Shown: positions 1-9,508, numbered from the stretch's first letter. The stretch: DNA of 64,000 nucleotides from Leptotrichia hofstadii (GCF_007990525.1 NZ_AP019823.1:1798001-1862000), one strand, 5' to 3'. A program made the numbers and translations. The notes: a model not told the origin generated them from the letters alone.

Positions 1-1248
1 TCTGTCATTTGGCTCTGGTGCAGGCGTAAATCCTGTATTTGTCTGACTGTATGGAGTTACATATGGGAAATAACTTTTTCCAGCATATTTATCTGCTTCA
101 CTTTGCACTGCTCCTCCAAGTTTTCTCAGCCCTTCTGTCAAGTCAACTGTCATAACTGCAATATCGCTTGCCTTCACTTCCTGACTTCTGTTATTATTTT
201 TTTCCTGTTCTTCAGCAACATAGATATTTACAGGCTTTATTCCCATAGTTCTGCCCTCAAGATTATCCGAACTTCCATCAGTCCTTCCATGCTCACTCTT
301 GCTCTCATCTGTTCTTGCAATATGTACTGTTCTCGCTTCTATCACTGCTCCTCTTATCTTTTCGTGTGGTATTGGATCTACAAAGTAGTCTGTCTGTTTT
401 CCTAGCTTGTATTCGCATTTTAAGGTGTTTCCTTCGTTGTATATTCTGCTTTCTATTACATAGTAGTCATTTTCCACTTCTTCTCCTGATACTCTGTTTC
501 TGATTTTTAACTTTATCGGTGTTGAAACTGAATACACTTCCGTTCCTTCTACCCTGTAATATGTTCTTTCCTCTTCCGTTTCCTTTCCAAAATATGAATA
601 TGTCAAGTTTGGTGTCTGTGCTGGCATATTCTTGAAAAATCCTACCAGAACTTTATTTGAATTTGCCATTATTGGCTGTCCTGTATACGATGCTATTCTC
701 TTTAAGTATTCCCAGTCTGTTTCGTTATACTGGATTGTCATTCTTGGAACTTCTTTCATATCTTCCCCTACATTTACCAATGTTTCCCCATCATTATAAT
801 TTTTATTCACTTCCTGTGCTATATCTGTATATGTAAGTGTCGGATCCTGAAATGAACGGTATCTCGGTATTCTGTCAAGAAGTATGCTCTTTGAACTGCA
901 CACTAATTCAACTGCCAATGCTCCCGCTTTTGTTTCCTTTATCCTAAGTTTGCCTATTACTCCATTTAAGAATATTTTATCTGTAGCATTTCCCGCTTCA
1001 TCCGATATGTTGCTTCTTCCTGTAACTACTATTGTCTTGTCTCCTTTTTTATCTATCAGGGCATCGTATAAACTTAACTGGTTCGGTGATGCCGTATATT
1101 TTATTTTCCCAATTGTATGTTCCCCTATCCTTGAATCTATTTCAAGATTCATATCTCTCCAAAGTATCTGCTGTCCATCTATTTCTATCTTTATTCTTTC
1201 AGCTGAAAAAAATTCCACTGGCTTCTGATTATTTAAATTATTCTCCAT
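1..1248 (-). CDS. vgrG: VgrG/gp5-gp27-like spike protein, 3' part beyond window
   Basis: Partial gene: 416 codons are in the window and the frame is open through base 1. It begins MENNLNNQKPVEFF and is almost identical to the complete copy at 6994-8664 over roughly the first 330 residues (gp27/phage late-control-D-like half). The two diverge in the linker after the EGRT motif and become similar again at the OB-fold (KSYFPY, TPYSQ, GFTPAPE). VgrG trimers form the tip of contractile injection systems and carry PAAR-like proteins and effectors. The start is ATG at 1248, 45 bp after the stop of the 365-residue protein upstream. The near-identity of the two copies at base level indicates recent duplication or gene conversion. 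Domain assignment is by recognised family pattern and the duplication is seen directly. Confidence 0.85.
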   Translation of the reverse strand, partial: MENNLNNQKPVEFFSAERIKIEIDGQQILWRDMNLEIDSRIGEHTIGKIKYTASPNQLSLYDALIDKKGDKTIVVTGRSNISDEAGNATDKIFLNGVIGKLRIKETKAGALAVELVCSSKSILLDRIPRYRSFQDPTLTYTDIAQEVNKNYNDGETLVNVGEDMKEVPRMTIQYNETDWEYLKRIASYTGQPIMANSNKVLVGFFKNMPAQTPNLTYSYFGKETEEERTYYRVEGTEVYSVSTPIKLKIRNRVSGEEVENDYYVIESRIYNEGNTLKCEYKLGKQTDYFVDPIPHEKIRGAVIEARTVHIARTDESKSEHGRTDGSSDNLEGRTMGIKPVNIYVAEEQEKNNNRSQEVKASDIAVMTVDLTEGLRKLGGAVQSEADKYAGKSYFPYVTPYSQTNTGFTPAPEPNDR

Positions 1249-1293
1249 TTTGACATTACTCCTTTTACAAATCAGTTTCTTTAATCATTTCTA

Positions 1294-2391
1294 TTATAAT
1301 TCTCCAAAGATTTCTTCAAAAACCTTCAAAACATCTTCTTTTGAAATATATATCCTATCTCTTTCTCCTTCTAAAAGTTCCAAAAATCCTATTTTATTCG
1401 TTTCTATATACCATTTCAACGTCTCAAAAATTTTAGGCTTTTCTGAAAACGCTATCCCATCCACAAAATTTTCAAATTCCTGTCTATCAATTTCCTTTTT
1501 ACGCCCAATTTTATCTAAATATTCAAATAATTCCCCAACAGCCTCATTATATGTTCTTCCTTGATTTCTCTTATTTTCATCAATTTCTAAAATTTCTAGA
1601 AGCTCTAATTTTCTTTTAGACACTGTTGTGATATTAAAAAGTTTAATTTCTTTATTGACTTCTATTTGTTCTAATATATCTTCATATTCATTATAAATAT
1701 AGTACCCACTAATTTCAAAGTTGATTTCAATCTCTAAGTCCTTATCAATTTTATATTCATCTTTTAGCACTTCTATAAATTTATCTATTTCAAGAATATT
1801 TTCATTTATTCTTTCTTTAAAAAATATTTTTATTCTGGAATCATCTATTTTTTCAGTATTGTACTCTGTTACTACAGGAACTTGCCAACCTGATAGAAGT
1901 TCTAAAGTTACCTCTTCAACTGTTCTAGTTCCTATTCGTTTTATCTTATCAGATTTAAAAAGATAGGGTAAAACAGTATCTTCTTCTATTTCCATTTCTA
2001 AGTTTTCTACTTCCAGTCCTTTTTTTGTATTAAATAATATCGTATTTACATCTTTTGCTTTAAATGGATATTTTCTAAAATAATCAAAAGTTTTTTTATC
2101 TAATTTATTTATTAAATCTTTTTTATTAGTAATTTTAAAAGTATCATTCTGATATTCTATTTCTAATGGTGTAAAATTTCTTGATATTTCATCATAAAAA
2201 TATCTTTTAAAATCTTTTGGAGTATATTTTTCTTTTTTATTTTCATGATTAGTTTTATCTATTACTATATAATGTGTAATTTTATTACTAATATCGTTAT
2301 TCATTTCTATTTCATAAATTAAATTTTTATTCTTTAAACTTTGTTTGTTTTGTATAATATTTAACTCAATACTATATAAATTTTTACTCAT
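1294..2391 (-). CDS. Unknown 365-residue protein between DUF4280 effector and vgrG
   Basis: I do not recognise a family. The start is placed at ATG 2391 (MSKNLYSIELN) because GAGAGG lies 7 nt upstream and the previous gene stops at 2408; the same frame is open farther upstream, but that stretch overlaps the effector gene. The protein is soluble, rich in Glu, Lys and Ile, without signal peptide or membrane segment. It has a predicted beta-rich middle and a helical C-terminal part of about 100 residues. It is the only gene between the candidate effector at 2408-3868 and vgrG, 16 bp after the effector. By position it could be an effector-loading adaptor or a cytoplasmic immunity protein; the sequence does not decide. 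Confidence 0.7.
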   Translation of the reverse strand: MSKNLYSIELNIIQNKQSLKNKNLIYEIEMNNDISNKITHYIVIDKTNHENKKEKYTPKDFKRYFYDEISRNFTPLEIEYQNDTFKITNKKDLINKLDKKTFDYFRKYPFKAKDVNTILFNTKKGLEVENLEMEIEEDTVLPYLFKSDKIKRIGTRTVEEVTLELLSGWQVPVVTEYNTEKIDDSRIKIFFKERINENILEIDKFIEVLKDEYKIDKDLEIEINFEISGYYIYNEYEDILEQIEVNKEIKLFNITTVSKRKLELLEILEIDENKRNQGRTYNEAVGELFEYLDKIGRKKEIDRQEFENFVDGIAFSEKPKIFETLKWYIETNKIGFLELLEGERDRIYISKEDVLKVFEEIFGEL

Positions 2392-2407
2392 ATTAATTCC
2401 TCTCAAA

Positions 2408-3868
2408 TTATTTATTTCGTGGTAATATTCGCATCCGACTTCCATATCTTCCTTTAGCATAATTAACTTGTAGCTCAGAAACACTTTTAGAGTTTTGTAT
2501 GGCATCAAAAATTTCACTAGTAGAATCTTTTGAAATATCTTTTATATTATTCCAATCTTCAATAGAATAAAATCTAGGACTTTGGTAATTAGGAATATAG
2601 GTATTATTTTTAAGATATTCTCTATTTTTAATCAAAGCTGCCTTACTTTGTTCTAATGAGTTTATTGCATTTTGTTGCTTAAAAAAACTCTTTCTTTTTT
2701 TGGCTGATAGACGATTTATATCTTCATTTCCAAAATTCAGTTCAAAAGTTGCTTTTGCATTTTTTAATTGAGCATTTCTTGCATTTAATCTTTTTGAATT
2801 TTCTTCGAGTGCAGCAATCCTATCTGCTTCAAAAAACATAGCCTTTGCTTCTTCATTTATATTATAATCGCTTACTTCTTTTATATTTTTAAAAGAAAAA
2901 GGTTTTTTTATTTTTGTAATTCCTTTTCCTATATCGTATGCACTTATCATAAATTGAATATTATCATAAATTCCTACCAATTCCTCAGCTTTCTCCTGCC
3001 TAATTCCTGCTATAGATGTTAACCCCTCTACATATAAATCATTTCCTGTTCCTAATTTTCTGGCATCTCTTATTCCTTCAGTAAATGTATATACTCCTGT
3101 TGCTACTAAACCTATTCCTGCTAAAGTTCCTCCAGGAGTAAAAATTAAAACCAGTCCTGCCGAAATTTTAGCCCCTCCTATTATCATTTCAATAGATGAA
3201 AAAAGTTGAGCTACTCCCTCTCTAAATCCTGGGGTAATTCCGTGTTCAACCAACCATTTTTCCATTCCTGCATCCTTTAATTCAGGATCTTGTCCATTGT
3301 CTTCTATTGTAATTCTAGCTTCAGGACAATTTTTACAAGTTAAAACGGAATCCTTAGTCAGAGCATTAAATCCATCTAGTAAAACTGGAGATACATTAGT
3401 CCATTCATTAGCCATTTGTTTTATTATACACTTTCCACCTTTTCTACACATCAAACCAGGGTCAATCTCAAAATTATCTGAATGTACACAATAATTAGTT
3501 GCAACAGCATCTTTTCCCATTAAAAATGTTCCAGCCATATAATCAGGTACTGTTAACGTAATCAAAAGTTTATCTTTTAGCATACTTTTAGCACTAACTT
3601 TTTCAAACGAAAATCCTTTTGGAGAATGTTCTGTTCCTTCTACATATGAATGTGAGCAACTAAGTTTAGCTCCATCACACACCATTGTATCAGCCTCTTC
3701 TTTTGTTAATGATTTAAGCCCTGTTCTTTTTTCTTCTTCTCTTTGTTCAAATTGTTCATCTGTTAAAAAAATATCTGGTTTTTCAGGTATTCTTAAATGT
3801 CTTACTTTTTTTAGTTGCGCTTCTATTGTTAAGGATGTAACACCTGTTTTCTCATCTACTATTTCCAC
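2408..3868 (-). CDS. DUF4280 (PAAR-like) candidate effector
   Basis: 486 residues from a GTG start (GGAG 10 nt upstream). Residues about 60-200 hold a Cys-rich PAAR-like DUF4280 domain (MVCDGAKLSCSHS, GLMCRKGGKCIIKQ, SVLTCKNCPEA); such domains cap VgrG spikes. Residues about 215-290 form a hydrophobic Gly-rich stretch (LVLIFTPGGTLAGIGLVATG) like the pre-toxin membrane region of polymorphic toxins. A charged coiled-coil region follows, then a C-terminal tail of about 60 residues (from YSIEDWNN) that would be the toxin. I cannot assign an activity to that tail. A Sel1-repeat lipoprotein copy lies upstream and the unknown 365-residue protein and vgrG lie downstream, so delivery with VgrG is likely. 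Confidence 0.75.
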   Translation of the reverse strand: MEIVDEKTGVTSLTIEAQLKKVRHLRIPEKPDIFLTDEQFEQREEEKRTGLKSLTKEEADTMVCDGAKLSCSHSYVEGTEHSPKGFSFEKVSAKSMLKDKLLITLTVPDYMAGTFLMGKDAVATNYCVHSDNFEIDPGLMCRKGGKCIIKQMANEWTNVSPVLLDGFNALTKDSVLTCKNCPEARITIEDNGQDPELKDAGMEKWLVEHGITPGFREGVAQLFSSIEMIIGGAKISAGLVLIFTPGGTLAGIGLVATGVYTFTEGIRDARKLGTGNDLYVEGLTSIAGIRQEKAEELVGIYDNIQFMISAYDIGKGITKIKKPFSFKNIKEVSDYNINEEAKAMFFEADRIAALEENSKRLNARNAQLKNAKATFELNFGNEDINRLSAKKRKSFFKQQNAINSLEQSKAALIKNREYLKNNTYIPNYQSPRFYSIEDWNNIKDISKDSTSEIFDAIQNSKSVSELQVNYAKGRYGSRMRILPRNK

Positions 3869-3881
3869 TAATTACTCACTC

Positions 3882-4844
3882 CTAATCTTTTTGATATTTT
3901 AGTTTTTCTTCCATTTCTTCTATTTTATATTTTTGGCTTTCTAACCCATTATTAACAGCTTTTTTATACCATTCTTTAGCTTGTTTATAATCTCCTGTTT
4001 GTTCCTTGCACCAAGCAATGGCTCCCATACTATATTGATTGTAGTTCTTATCATTTTTTTCTAAAACCATAAAATAATACTTTTCCGCTTCTTTATAATT
4101 TTTCTCTCTCACATATATATTACCTAAAAAATACATAGAGTGGATGTTTCCTTTCTCGATCCCCTTTTTATAAATATCTATAGCTTCGCCTCTTTTTCCC
4201 ATATCATTTAATAAAAGTCTCCATCCCATATAACCATCTGAATACCCTTTTTCTATCATTTTTTTATAAATTTCAATACTCTTATTATATTCTTTTTTTC
4301 TTTTATAATGAGAGGCTTTTCGTAACATTAATTCATTTTCCGTTCCTTCTTCGCCTAATTCTTCTAAAATTTTTTTAGTTTCTTCATCATTTCCTCTTTC
4401 AATATACAAAAGTATCACATCATTTTTTGAGTCCTTATCTCCATTTTTAGCCGCTATCAAATAATATTTTGTTGCATTCTCTATATCACCTTTTTGTTCA
4501 TAATAATATGCAAAATTATGTGTCGCTGGACTTATTCCTCTATCCGCCGCATATTTTGCTCATTTTTCATAATTTGCATAATCTTTTTTATTATAATAAT
4601 ATTCTGCAAGATAATTCGAGGCTTCTGGCTTATCCTTTACTATTCTTTCAAAGTAAAGCAGTGCCATCTCGGGATTGCTTCCATAATAAATTTTTCCATT
4701 ATCATACATCTCATTTATATCTCTTGTTGTGGGATTTTTCCCTATTTTTTCAATATGTTCCTTTGCCATTTGTATTTGGTTTTCTTTTTGACTACAATTA
4801 AACACTGTGAAAATTATCAATACCATTAATAATAATTTCTTCAT
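3882..4844 (-). pseudogene. Sel1/TPR lipoprotein, copy B, broken by one TGA
   Basis: This is a second copy of the lipoprotein at 5215-6150. The first 94 codons are nearly identical (same MKKLLLMVLII signal and FNC lipobox), but codon 95, TGG (Trp) in copy A, is TGA here at 4560-4562. The frame then stays open to the stop at 3882 for another 225 codons with intact Sel1-like helix pairs, so this is a single nonsense change rather than general decay. Downstream the copy is diverged from copy A. An ATG-started C-terminal fragment from 4460 could be made only if a new start is used. It lies 13 bp before the DUF4280 effector gene. Sequencing error or readthrough are alternatives. Confidence 0.8.
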
Positions 4845-4851
4845 TCGTTAT

Positions 4852-4985
4852 CTACTCCTTTTTTTACCTTTTACTTCAACTTTTTTTATTAATTCTAAAG
4901 TATTATCCATTTTTAGTTTCTTCGTAGACATTTTTAATTTTCTTATTTTCATAATAAATTTTTAAATTATATGAAAATGAAAATA
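4852..4985 (-). pseudogene. 3' fragment of the 273-residue protein gene
   Basis: About 130 bp closely match the last part of the gene at 6158-6979 (compare 6158-6297), including the region coding for the terminal Lys/Glu-rich tail. It has no start and abuts a DUF4280 gene fragment at about 4986-4989. It is a duplication remnant preceding Sel1 lipoprotein copy B, in the same order as the intact module. Confidence 0.75.
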
Positions 4986-4988
4986 AAT

Positions 4989-5197
4989 TAAGTTTAGCTC
5001 CATCACACACCATTGTATCAGCCTCTTCTTTTGTTAATGATTTAAGCCCTGTTCTTTTTTCTTCTTCTCTTTGTTCAAATTGTTTATCTGTTAAAAAAAA
5101 TATCTGGTTTTTTAGGTATTCTTAAGTGTCTCACTTTTTTTAGTTGCATTTCATATGTCTTATCATTAAACCCTGTTTCTTCATCTATTATTTCCAT
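4989..5197 (-). pseudogene. 5' fragment of a DUF4280 effector gene
   Basis: About 209 bp match the first 70 codons of the effector gene at 2408-3868 (compare 3655-3868). Translation from ATG 5197 gives MEIIDEETGFN and then the conserved KKVRHLRIP, but an expanded A-run near 5092-5100 shifts the frame and ends it. The homology stops abruptly at the TAAGTTTAGCTCC junction, where the gene fragment of the 273-residue protein begins. It sits directly after Sel1 copy A, as the intact effector gene does after copy B. Confidence 0.8.
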
Positions 5198-5214
5198 AAT
5201 TTAATACCTACTTC

Positions 5215-6150
5215 TTATTTATTTTCTATATCCTGTAATCTTCTAAGTGAAACTTCATTATCTCCTAAATCAATGGCTTTTTGATACCATTTCTTTGCTT
5301 CTTCATAATTTCCTTCCATTTCATAACAATATCCTATTGCGGAAGTAGCTACTTTTTCACTTCGCTTAGCACCTATTAAATAATATTTTCTACATTCTTT
5401 ATAGTTTTTTTCTTGCATATAAAGATTTCCCAGAAAATATGCAGAATCAATATTTCCTTTCTCCACTCCTTTTTTATAAATATTTATAGCTTCATCTTTT
5501 TTATTTAATTTTTCTAATAATAATCCCCAACCCATATAACCATCTGAATATCCTTGTTTTATCATTTGTTTATATATTTCAAAACTTTTTTCATATTCTT
5601 TTTTCATATTAAAATAACTTGCCTTTCGTAACATTAAATTACTTTCATCTCCCTTTTCTCCTAATTCTTTTAATATTTTTTTAGTTTCTTCATCATTTCC
5701 TTTTCCAACATATAAAAATATTAAATTATTTTTTGAATCTTTATCTCCATTTTTAGCCGCTATCAAATAATATTTTGTTGCATTCTCTATATCACCTTTT
5801 TGTTCATAATAATATGCAAAATTATGTGTCGCTGGACTTATTCCTCTATCCGCCGCATATTTTGCCCATTTTTCATAATTTGCATAATCTTTTTTATTAT
5901 AATAATATTCTGCAAGATAATTTGAGGCTTCTGGCTTATCCTTTACTACTCTTTCAAAGTAAAGCATTGCCATCTCGGGATTGCTCCCATAATAAATTCT
6001 TCCATTATCATACATCTCATTTATATCTCTCGTTGTGGGATTTTTCCCTATTTTTTCAATATGTTCCTTTGCCATTTGTATTTGATTTTCTTTTTGACTA
6101 CAATTAAACACTGTGAAAATTATCAATACCATTAATAATAATTTCTTCAT
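5215..6150 (-). CDS. Sel1/TPR-repeat lipoprotein, copy A (candidate immunity protein)
   Basis: 311 residues. The N-terminus has a signal peptide ending in the lipobox FNC, so the mature protein is lipid-anchored and faces the periplasm or outer membrane. From about residue 50 it is a run of helix-pair repeats of Sel1/TPR type (AMLYFERVVKDK, WAKYAADRG, AKKWYQKAIDLGD). Sel1 proteins are solenoid scaffolds for protein binding. It lies 7 bp after the 273-residue protein and just before a DUF4280 fragment. Its duplicated copy lies just before the intact DUF4280 gene, so lipoprotein and effector move as a unit. Protection of the periplasm against the partner effector is inference. Confidence 0.8.
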   Translation of the reverse strand: MKKLLLMVLIIFTVFNCSQKENQIQMAKEHIEKIGKNPTTRDINEMYDNGRIYYGSNPEMAMLYFERVVKDKPEASNYLAEYYYNKKDYANYEKWAKYAADRGISPATHNFAYYYEQKGDIENATKYYLIAAKNGDKDSKNNLIFLYVGKGNDEETKKILKELGEKGDESNLMLRKASYFNMKKEYEKSFEIYKQMIKQGYSDGYMGWGLLLEKLNKKDEAINIYKKGVEKGNIDSAYFLGNLYMQEKNYKECRKYYLIGAKRSEKVATSAIGYCYEMEGNYEEAKKWYQKAIDLGDNEVSLRRLQDIENK

Positions 6151-6157
6151 TCCTTAT

Positions 6158-6979
6158 CTACTCCCTTTTTTTACCTTTTACTTCAACTTTTTCTGTTAAT
6201 TCTAAATCATTATCCATTTTTAATATTGTTTTTTCGTAGACATTCTTAATTTTCTTGTTTTCATAATAAATTTTTAAATTATATGAAAATGTATAATCCT
6301 TTATTTCTTTTTTAAAAAATTTACTCAACTTTTCTTTGAAATACGAATTACTAATTCTAGCAGTATCAATTTTTCCATATATTTCGACATAATTTTCTTT
6401 TATTTTTTCAAAAACTTTAACTGGTATAGCTACATCTTCTAAAAAATCTACTATATAAAATCCTTTTTCTTTAATAGAGAACTCAAAATTTCTGTAATAT
6501 GGGGAGCAAAATAAACATTTAATAAATTTGTTATCATTTATAGAATTAAAAAGCAGTTGTTCATCTTGTATTACTATTTTATATTTCTCAATATTTTGTA
6601 AAATCTTTGTATATCTATTATCTTGGTTTTGTTGCATATAAAAAGTTTCAATCATACTTGCCTTTCTTTTTAATTCATCAGTATTTAAAATTTTACAAAA
6701 GTAACTTTTCTTATCCAGATATATTTCAAGCATTGAAAAAATATCAAAAGAAATTTTTTCCAGTTCATTTACTTTTTTTCCATTTGTAATAATTTCTATA
6801 TCTTTTTCTATTAATTTAAAAAATTCATAATCTTTTTCTAAATTATCATCATTTCTATCAAGATTTTCCAAATGAATATTTGATGTGTAACTAGTTAAAT
6901 AAGATTTCATATTATAAAAATCCATTATTTCTCTTTCAAATAAAAATTCATATTCATTTAAATAAATAGTATTTTCCAA
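6158..6979 (-). CDS. Unknown 273-residue protein after vgrG
   Basis: No family recognised. A soluble acidic/basic mixed protein without signal peptide. The N-terminal half is helical (FEREIMDFYNMKSYL) and the C-terminal half looks beta-rich (YNLKIYYENKKIK), with a Lys-rich tail. It starts 14 bp after vgrG and ends 7 bp before the Sel1 lipoprotein. A 3' fragment of a second copy remains at 4852-4985, so it belongs to the duplicated module. Genes placed immediately after vgrG often encode effector adaptors or chaperones, which makes that the best guess, but no diagnostic motif is visible. Confidence 0.75.
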   Translation of the reverse strand: MENTIYLNEYEFLFEREIMDFYNMKSYLTSYTSNIHLENLDRNDDNLEKDYEFFKLIEKDIEIITNGKKVNELEKISFDIFSMLEIYLDKKSYFCKILNTDELKRKASMIETFYMQQNQDNRYTKILQNIEKYKIVIQDEQLLFNSINDNKFIKCLFCSPYYRNFEFSIKEKGFYIVDFLEDVAIPVKVFEKIKENYVEIYGKIDTARISNSYFKEKLSKFFKKEIKDYTFSYNLKIYYENKKIKNVYEKTILKMDNDLELTEKVEVKGKKRE

Positions 6980-6993
6980 AATACTTCCTCCAC

Positions 6994-8664
6994 TTATCCA
7001 TTAATTAGTACATTACTTCCACCATTTACTACTGAAAAACCACTTGAATTAATTTTTGTATCCCCATTCGACTGTATATTGGTATTTCCTTGAGATACTT
7101 GCGAAATTTCATTAGCTATTAAAGTTTTACTTCCTTCCACAATTTCAGAATAATTTTTAGCACTATTACTTATATTCCCCGCACTCTCTGAAATACTGTC
7201 CGCACTTTCCGATATACTACTAGCAGTCTGGGAAATAGAACTTGCCGCACTTGTTGATAAACTATTAGTTGCAAGCACCATATTAAAGTCCGAATCTCCC
7301 ACGTGATAATTTCTATTAGCTACATCAGTAAATCTTCCATTTCCATCATTATTCAAAGTCCCTATTACAAAAGCCTTCGTTTCATTCCCATTTGGAAAAT
7401 AAAGAGCCACTCTATCGTTTACCTCTGGTGCAGGTGTAAATCCTGTATTGCTTTGACTATATGGTGTTATATACGGAAAATAACTTTTCCCAGCATATTT
7501 ATCCTGAAATGACTGCCCATTTTCTCCCAAATCCATAAGCCCTTCTGTTAAATCTAATGTCATTACCGCAATATCTTTTGTTTTAACTTTTTCTTTTATA
7601 TTTTCATTCTGACTTTGATTTTCAGCTTTTTCTATATATTTGTTAAGCGGTTTTGCCCCAATTGTTCTTCCTTCAAGATTATCCGAACTTCCATCAGTCC
7701 TTCCATGCTCACTCTTGCTTTCATCTGTTCTTGCAATATGTACTGTTCTAGCTTCTATCACTGCTCCTCTTATCTTTTCGTGCGGTATTGGATCTACAAA
7801 GTAGTCTGTCTGTTTTCCTAGCTTGTATTCGCATTTTAAGGTGTTTCCTTCGTTGTATATTCTACTTTCTATTACATAGTAGTCATTTTCCACTTCTTCT
7901 CCTGATACTCTGTTTCTGATTTTTAACTTTATCGGTGTTGAAACTGAATACACTTCCGTTCCTTCTACCCTGTAATATGTTCTTTCCTCTTCCGTTTCCT
8001 TTCCAAAATATGAATATGTCAAGTTTGGTGTCTGTGCTGGCATATTCTTGAAAAATCCTACCAGAACTTTATTTGAATTTGCCATTATTGGCTGTCCTGT
8101 ATATGACGCTATTCTTTTTAAGTATTCCCAGTCTGTTTCATTATACTGGATTGTCATTCTTGGGACTTCTTTCATATCTTCCCCTACATTTACCAATGTT
8201 TCTCCATCATTATAATTTTTATTCACTTCCTGTGCTATATCTGTATACGTAAGTGTCGGATCCTGAAATGAACGGTATCTTGGTATTCTATCAAGAAGTA
8301 TGCTCTTTGAACTGCATACTAACTCAACTGCCAATGCTCCTGCCTTTGTTTCCTTTATCCTAAGTTTACTTATTACTCCATTTAAAAATATTTTATCTGT
8401 AGCATTTCCCGCTTCATCCGATATGTTGCTTTTTCCTGTAACTACTATTGTCTTGTCGCCTTTTTTATCTATTAAGGCATCGTATAAGCTTAACTGGTTC
8501 GGCGATGCCATATATTTTATTTTTCCAATTGTATGTTCCCCTATTCTCGAATCTATTTCAAGATTCATATCTCTCCAAAGTATCTGCTGTCCATCAATTT
8601 CTATCTTTATTCTTTCAGCCGAAAAAAATTCCACTGGCTTTTGATTATTTAAATTATTCTCCAT
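6994..8664 (-). CDS. vgrG: VgrG/gp5-gp27-like spike protein
   Basis: 556 residues, complete. Residues 1 to about 330 correspond to the gp27/phage late-control-D-like half (EFFSAERIKIEIDGQQI, YNETDWEYLKRIASYTGQP). About 370-460 is a gp5-type OB-fold (KSYFPYITPYSQS, NDRVALYFPNGNE, FVIGTLNND). The C-terminus (about 475-556) carries Ser-rich heptad-like repeats (SISQTASSISESADSISESA) and a short Asn/Gly tail in place of the long Gly-repeat needle of classical VgrG. Spike of a contractile injection system. It follows the FHA gene by 28 bp and heads the module with the 273-residue protein and the Sel1 lipoprotein. It is nearly identical to the copy at 1-1248. Confidence 0.9.
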   Translation of the reverse strand: MENNLNNQKPVEFFSAERIKIEIDGQQILWRDMNLEIDSRIGEHTIGKIKYMASPNQLSLYDALIDKKGDKTIVVTGKSNISDEAGNATDKIFLNGVISKLRIKETKAGALAVELVCSSKSILLDRIPRYRSFQDPTLTYTDIAQEVNKNYNDGETLVNVGEDMKEVPRMTIQYNETDWEYLKRIASYTGQPIMANSNKVLVGFFKNMPAQTPNLTYSYFGKETEEERTYYRVEGTEVYSVSTPIKLKIRNRVSGEEVENDYYVIESRIYNEGNTLKCEYKLGKQTDYFVDPIPHEKIRGAVIEARTVHIARTDESKSEHGRTDGSSDNLEGRTIGAKPLNKYIEKAENQSQNENIKEKVKTKDIAVMTLDLTEGLMDLGENGQSFQDKYAGKSYFPYITPYSQSNTGFTPAPEVNDRVALYFPNGNETKAFVIGTLNNDGNGRFTDVANRNYHVGDSDFNMVLATNSLSTSAASSISQTASSISESADSISESAGNISNSAKNYSEIVEGSKTLIANEISQVSQGNTNIQSNGDTKINSSGFSVVNGGSNVLING

Positions 8665-8692
8665 TTCTTAACCTACTTCCTTGAATAAATCA

Positions 8693-9508
8693 TTATTTCA
8701 ACAATATTTTTGTTGTTGCTAAATATATTATGTCTCCACTTTCAACTTTTACAGGTACATTTCTTTTTAATTTTATTTTTCTTCTGTCATCTTTCTTTTC
8801 TATTCCGCTTCCATTTTGTGAACCTAAATCTTCATAGTACCAAACTCCATTTACTCTGTTCAACATTCCATGAGCCCTGCTTACCAAATTTGAATATACT
8901 CCTTCACTCACGTCTATATCCACCTTGTTTCTAGGCGTTCTTTTCCCTATCAGCAATGAAGATGCTCTTCCAATCTTCCATACTTTGATATCATAGTCAT
9001 CTGAATTTTTTAAAATTATATTTTCAATTTGATTCTTTTCAACTTCCTCTATTTCTTTTACTTTATCCAAAAATACATGATGTTCTCTTTCACGCTCATT
9101 CTTTATTTCCTTTATCTCATCATGTACTTCCACTCTTTCTTTAAATCTTTCCACTATAAGAAGATACAATGTTAATGCTATAAATATAAAAATTGCAATA
9201 TACAGACTTTTCACAGAATATCCAGCCATATGAATATACACAAAAGTAAAAAATAGTATAATCAAAATTATTATATTTTTTAAATTGAAAAAGTTGTACT
9301 GTCTTTCCCCTCTGGCAGCCATCTGTCTTTTTTCATATTTTCTAATTCCCTTATCAACCGACATTGAAGTATTTTCTTTTTCTTTTTTTGAAGTTGAAGT
9401 CGCACCTCTTCTCAAACTTTCAACTCGATACAAACTGCCTCTTCCAGAAAATACATTAAAAATTCGACTTCTAATTCTACTGAAAAAACTTCTTATTCTC
9501 CAAAGCAT
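8693..9508 (-). CDS. FHA-domain membrane protein
   Basis: 271 residues. There is an Arg-rich N-terminus, two predicted membrane helices at about residues 75-115 (IIILIILFFTFVYIHMAGY and the following segment), then a charged coiled-coil linker. The C-terminal FHA domain (about 180-271) has the typical GKR, SRAHG and DLGSQNGSG motifs. FHA domains bind phosphothreonine peptides. In T6SS gene clusters, FHA proteins couple threonine phosphorylation to assembly. No Ser/Thr kinase or phosphatase gene is present in this window. The start at ATG 9508 has an AAAGGA site. It lies between a J-domain gene and vgrG, which supports a role in assembly or regulation of the injection system. Confidence 0.85.
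   Translation of the reverse strand: MLWRIRSFFSRIRSRIFNVFSGRGSLYRVESLRRGATSTSKKEKENTSMSVDKGIRKYEKRQMAARGERQYNFFNLKNIIILIILFFTFVYIHMAGYSVKSLYIAIFIFIALTLYLLIVERFKERVEVHDEIKEIKNEREREHHVFLDKVKEIEEVEKNQIENIILKNSDDYDIKVWKIGRASSLLIGKRTPRNKVDIDVSEGVYSNLVSRAHGMLNRVNGVWYYEDLGSQNGSGIEKKDDRRKIKLKRNVPVKVESGDIIYLATTKILLK

Noticed and set aside
884-1228. Long plus-strand open frame opposite vgrG (also 8300-8644)
   Set aside because: Appears in both vgrG copies only because the sequence is duplicated; no ribosome binding site and poor composition. A shadow of vgrG.
2391-2517. 42-residue N-terminal extension of the unknown protein after the DUF4280 gene
   Set aside because: Overlaps the effector gene and lacks a ribosome binding site; GAGAGG before ATG 2391 decides the start.
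4560-4844. Separate 94-residue lipoprotein gene
   Set aside because: It is the N-terminal part of Sel1 copy B cut by one TGA; the same frame continues to 3882.
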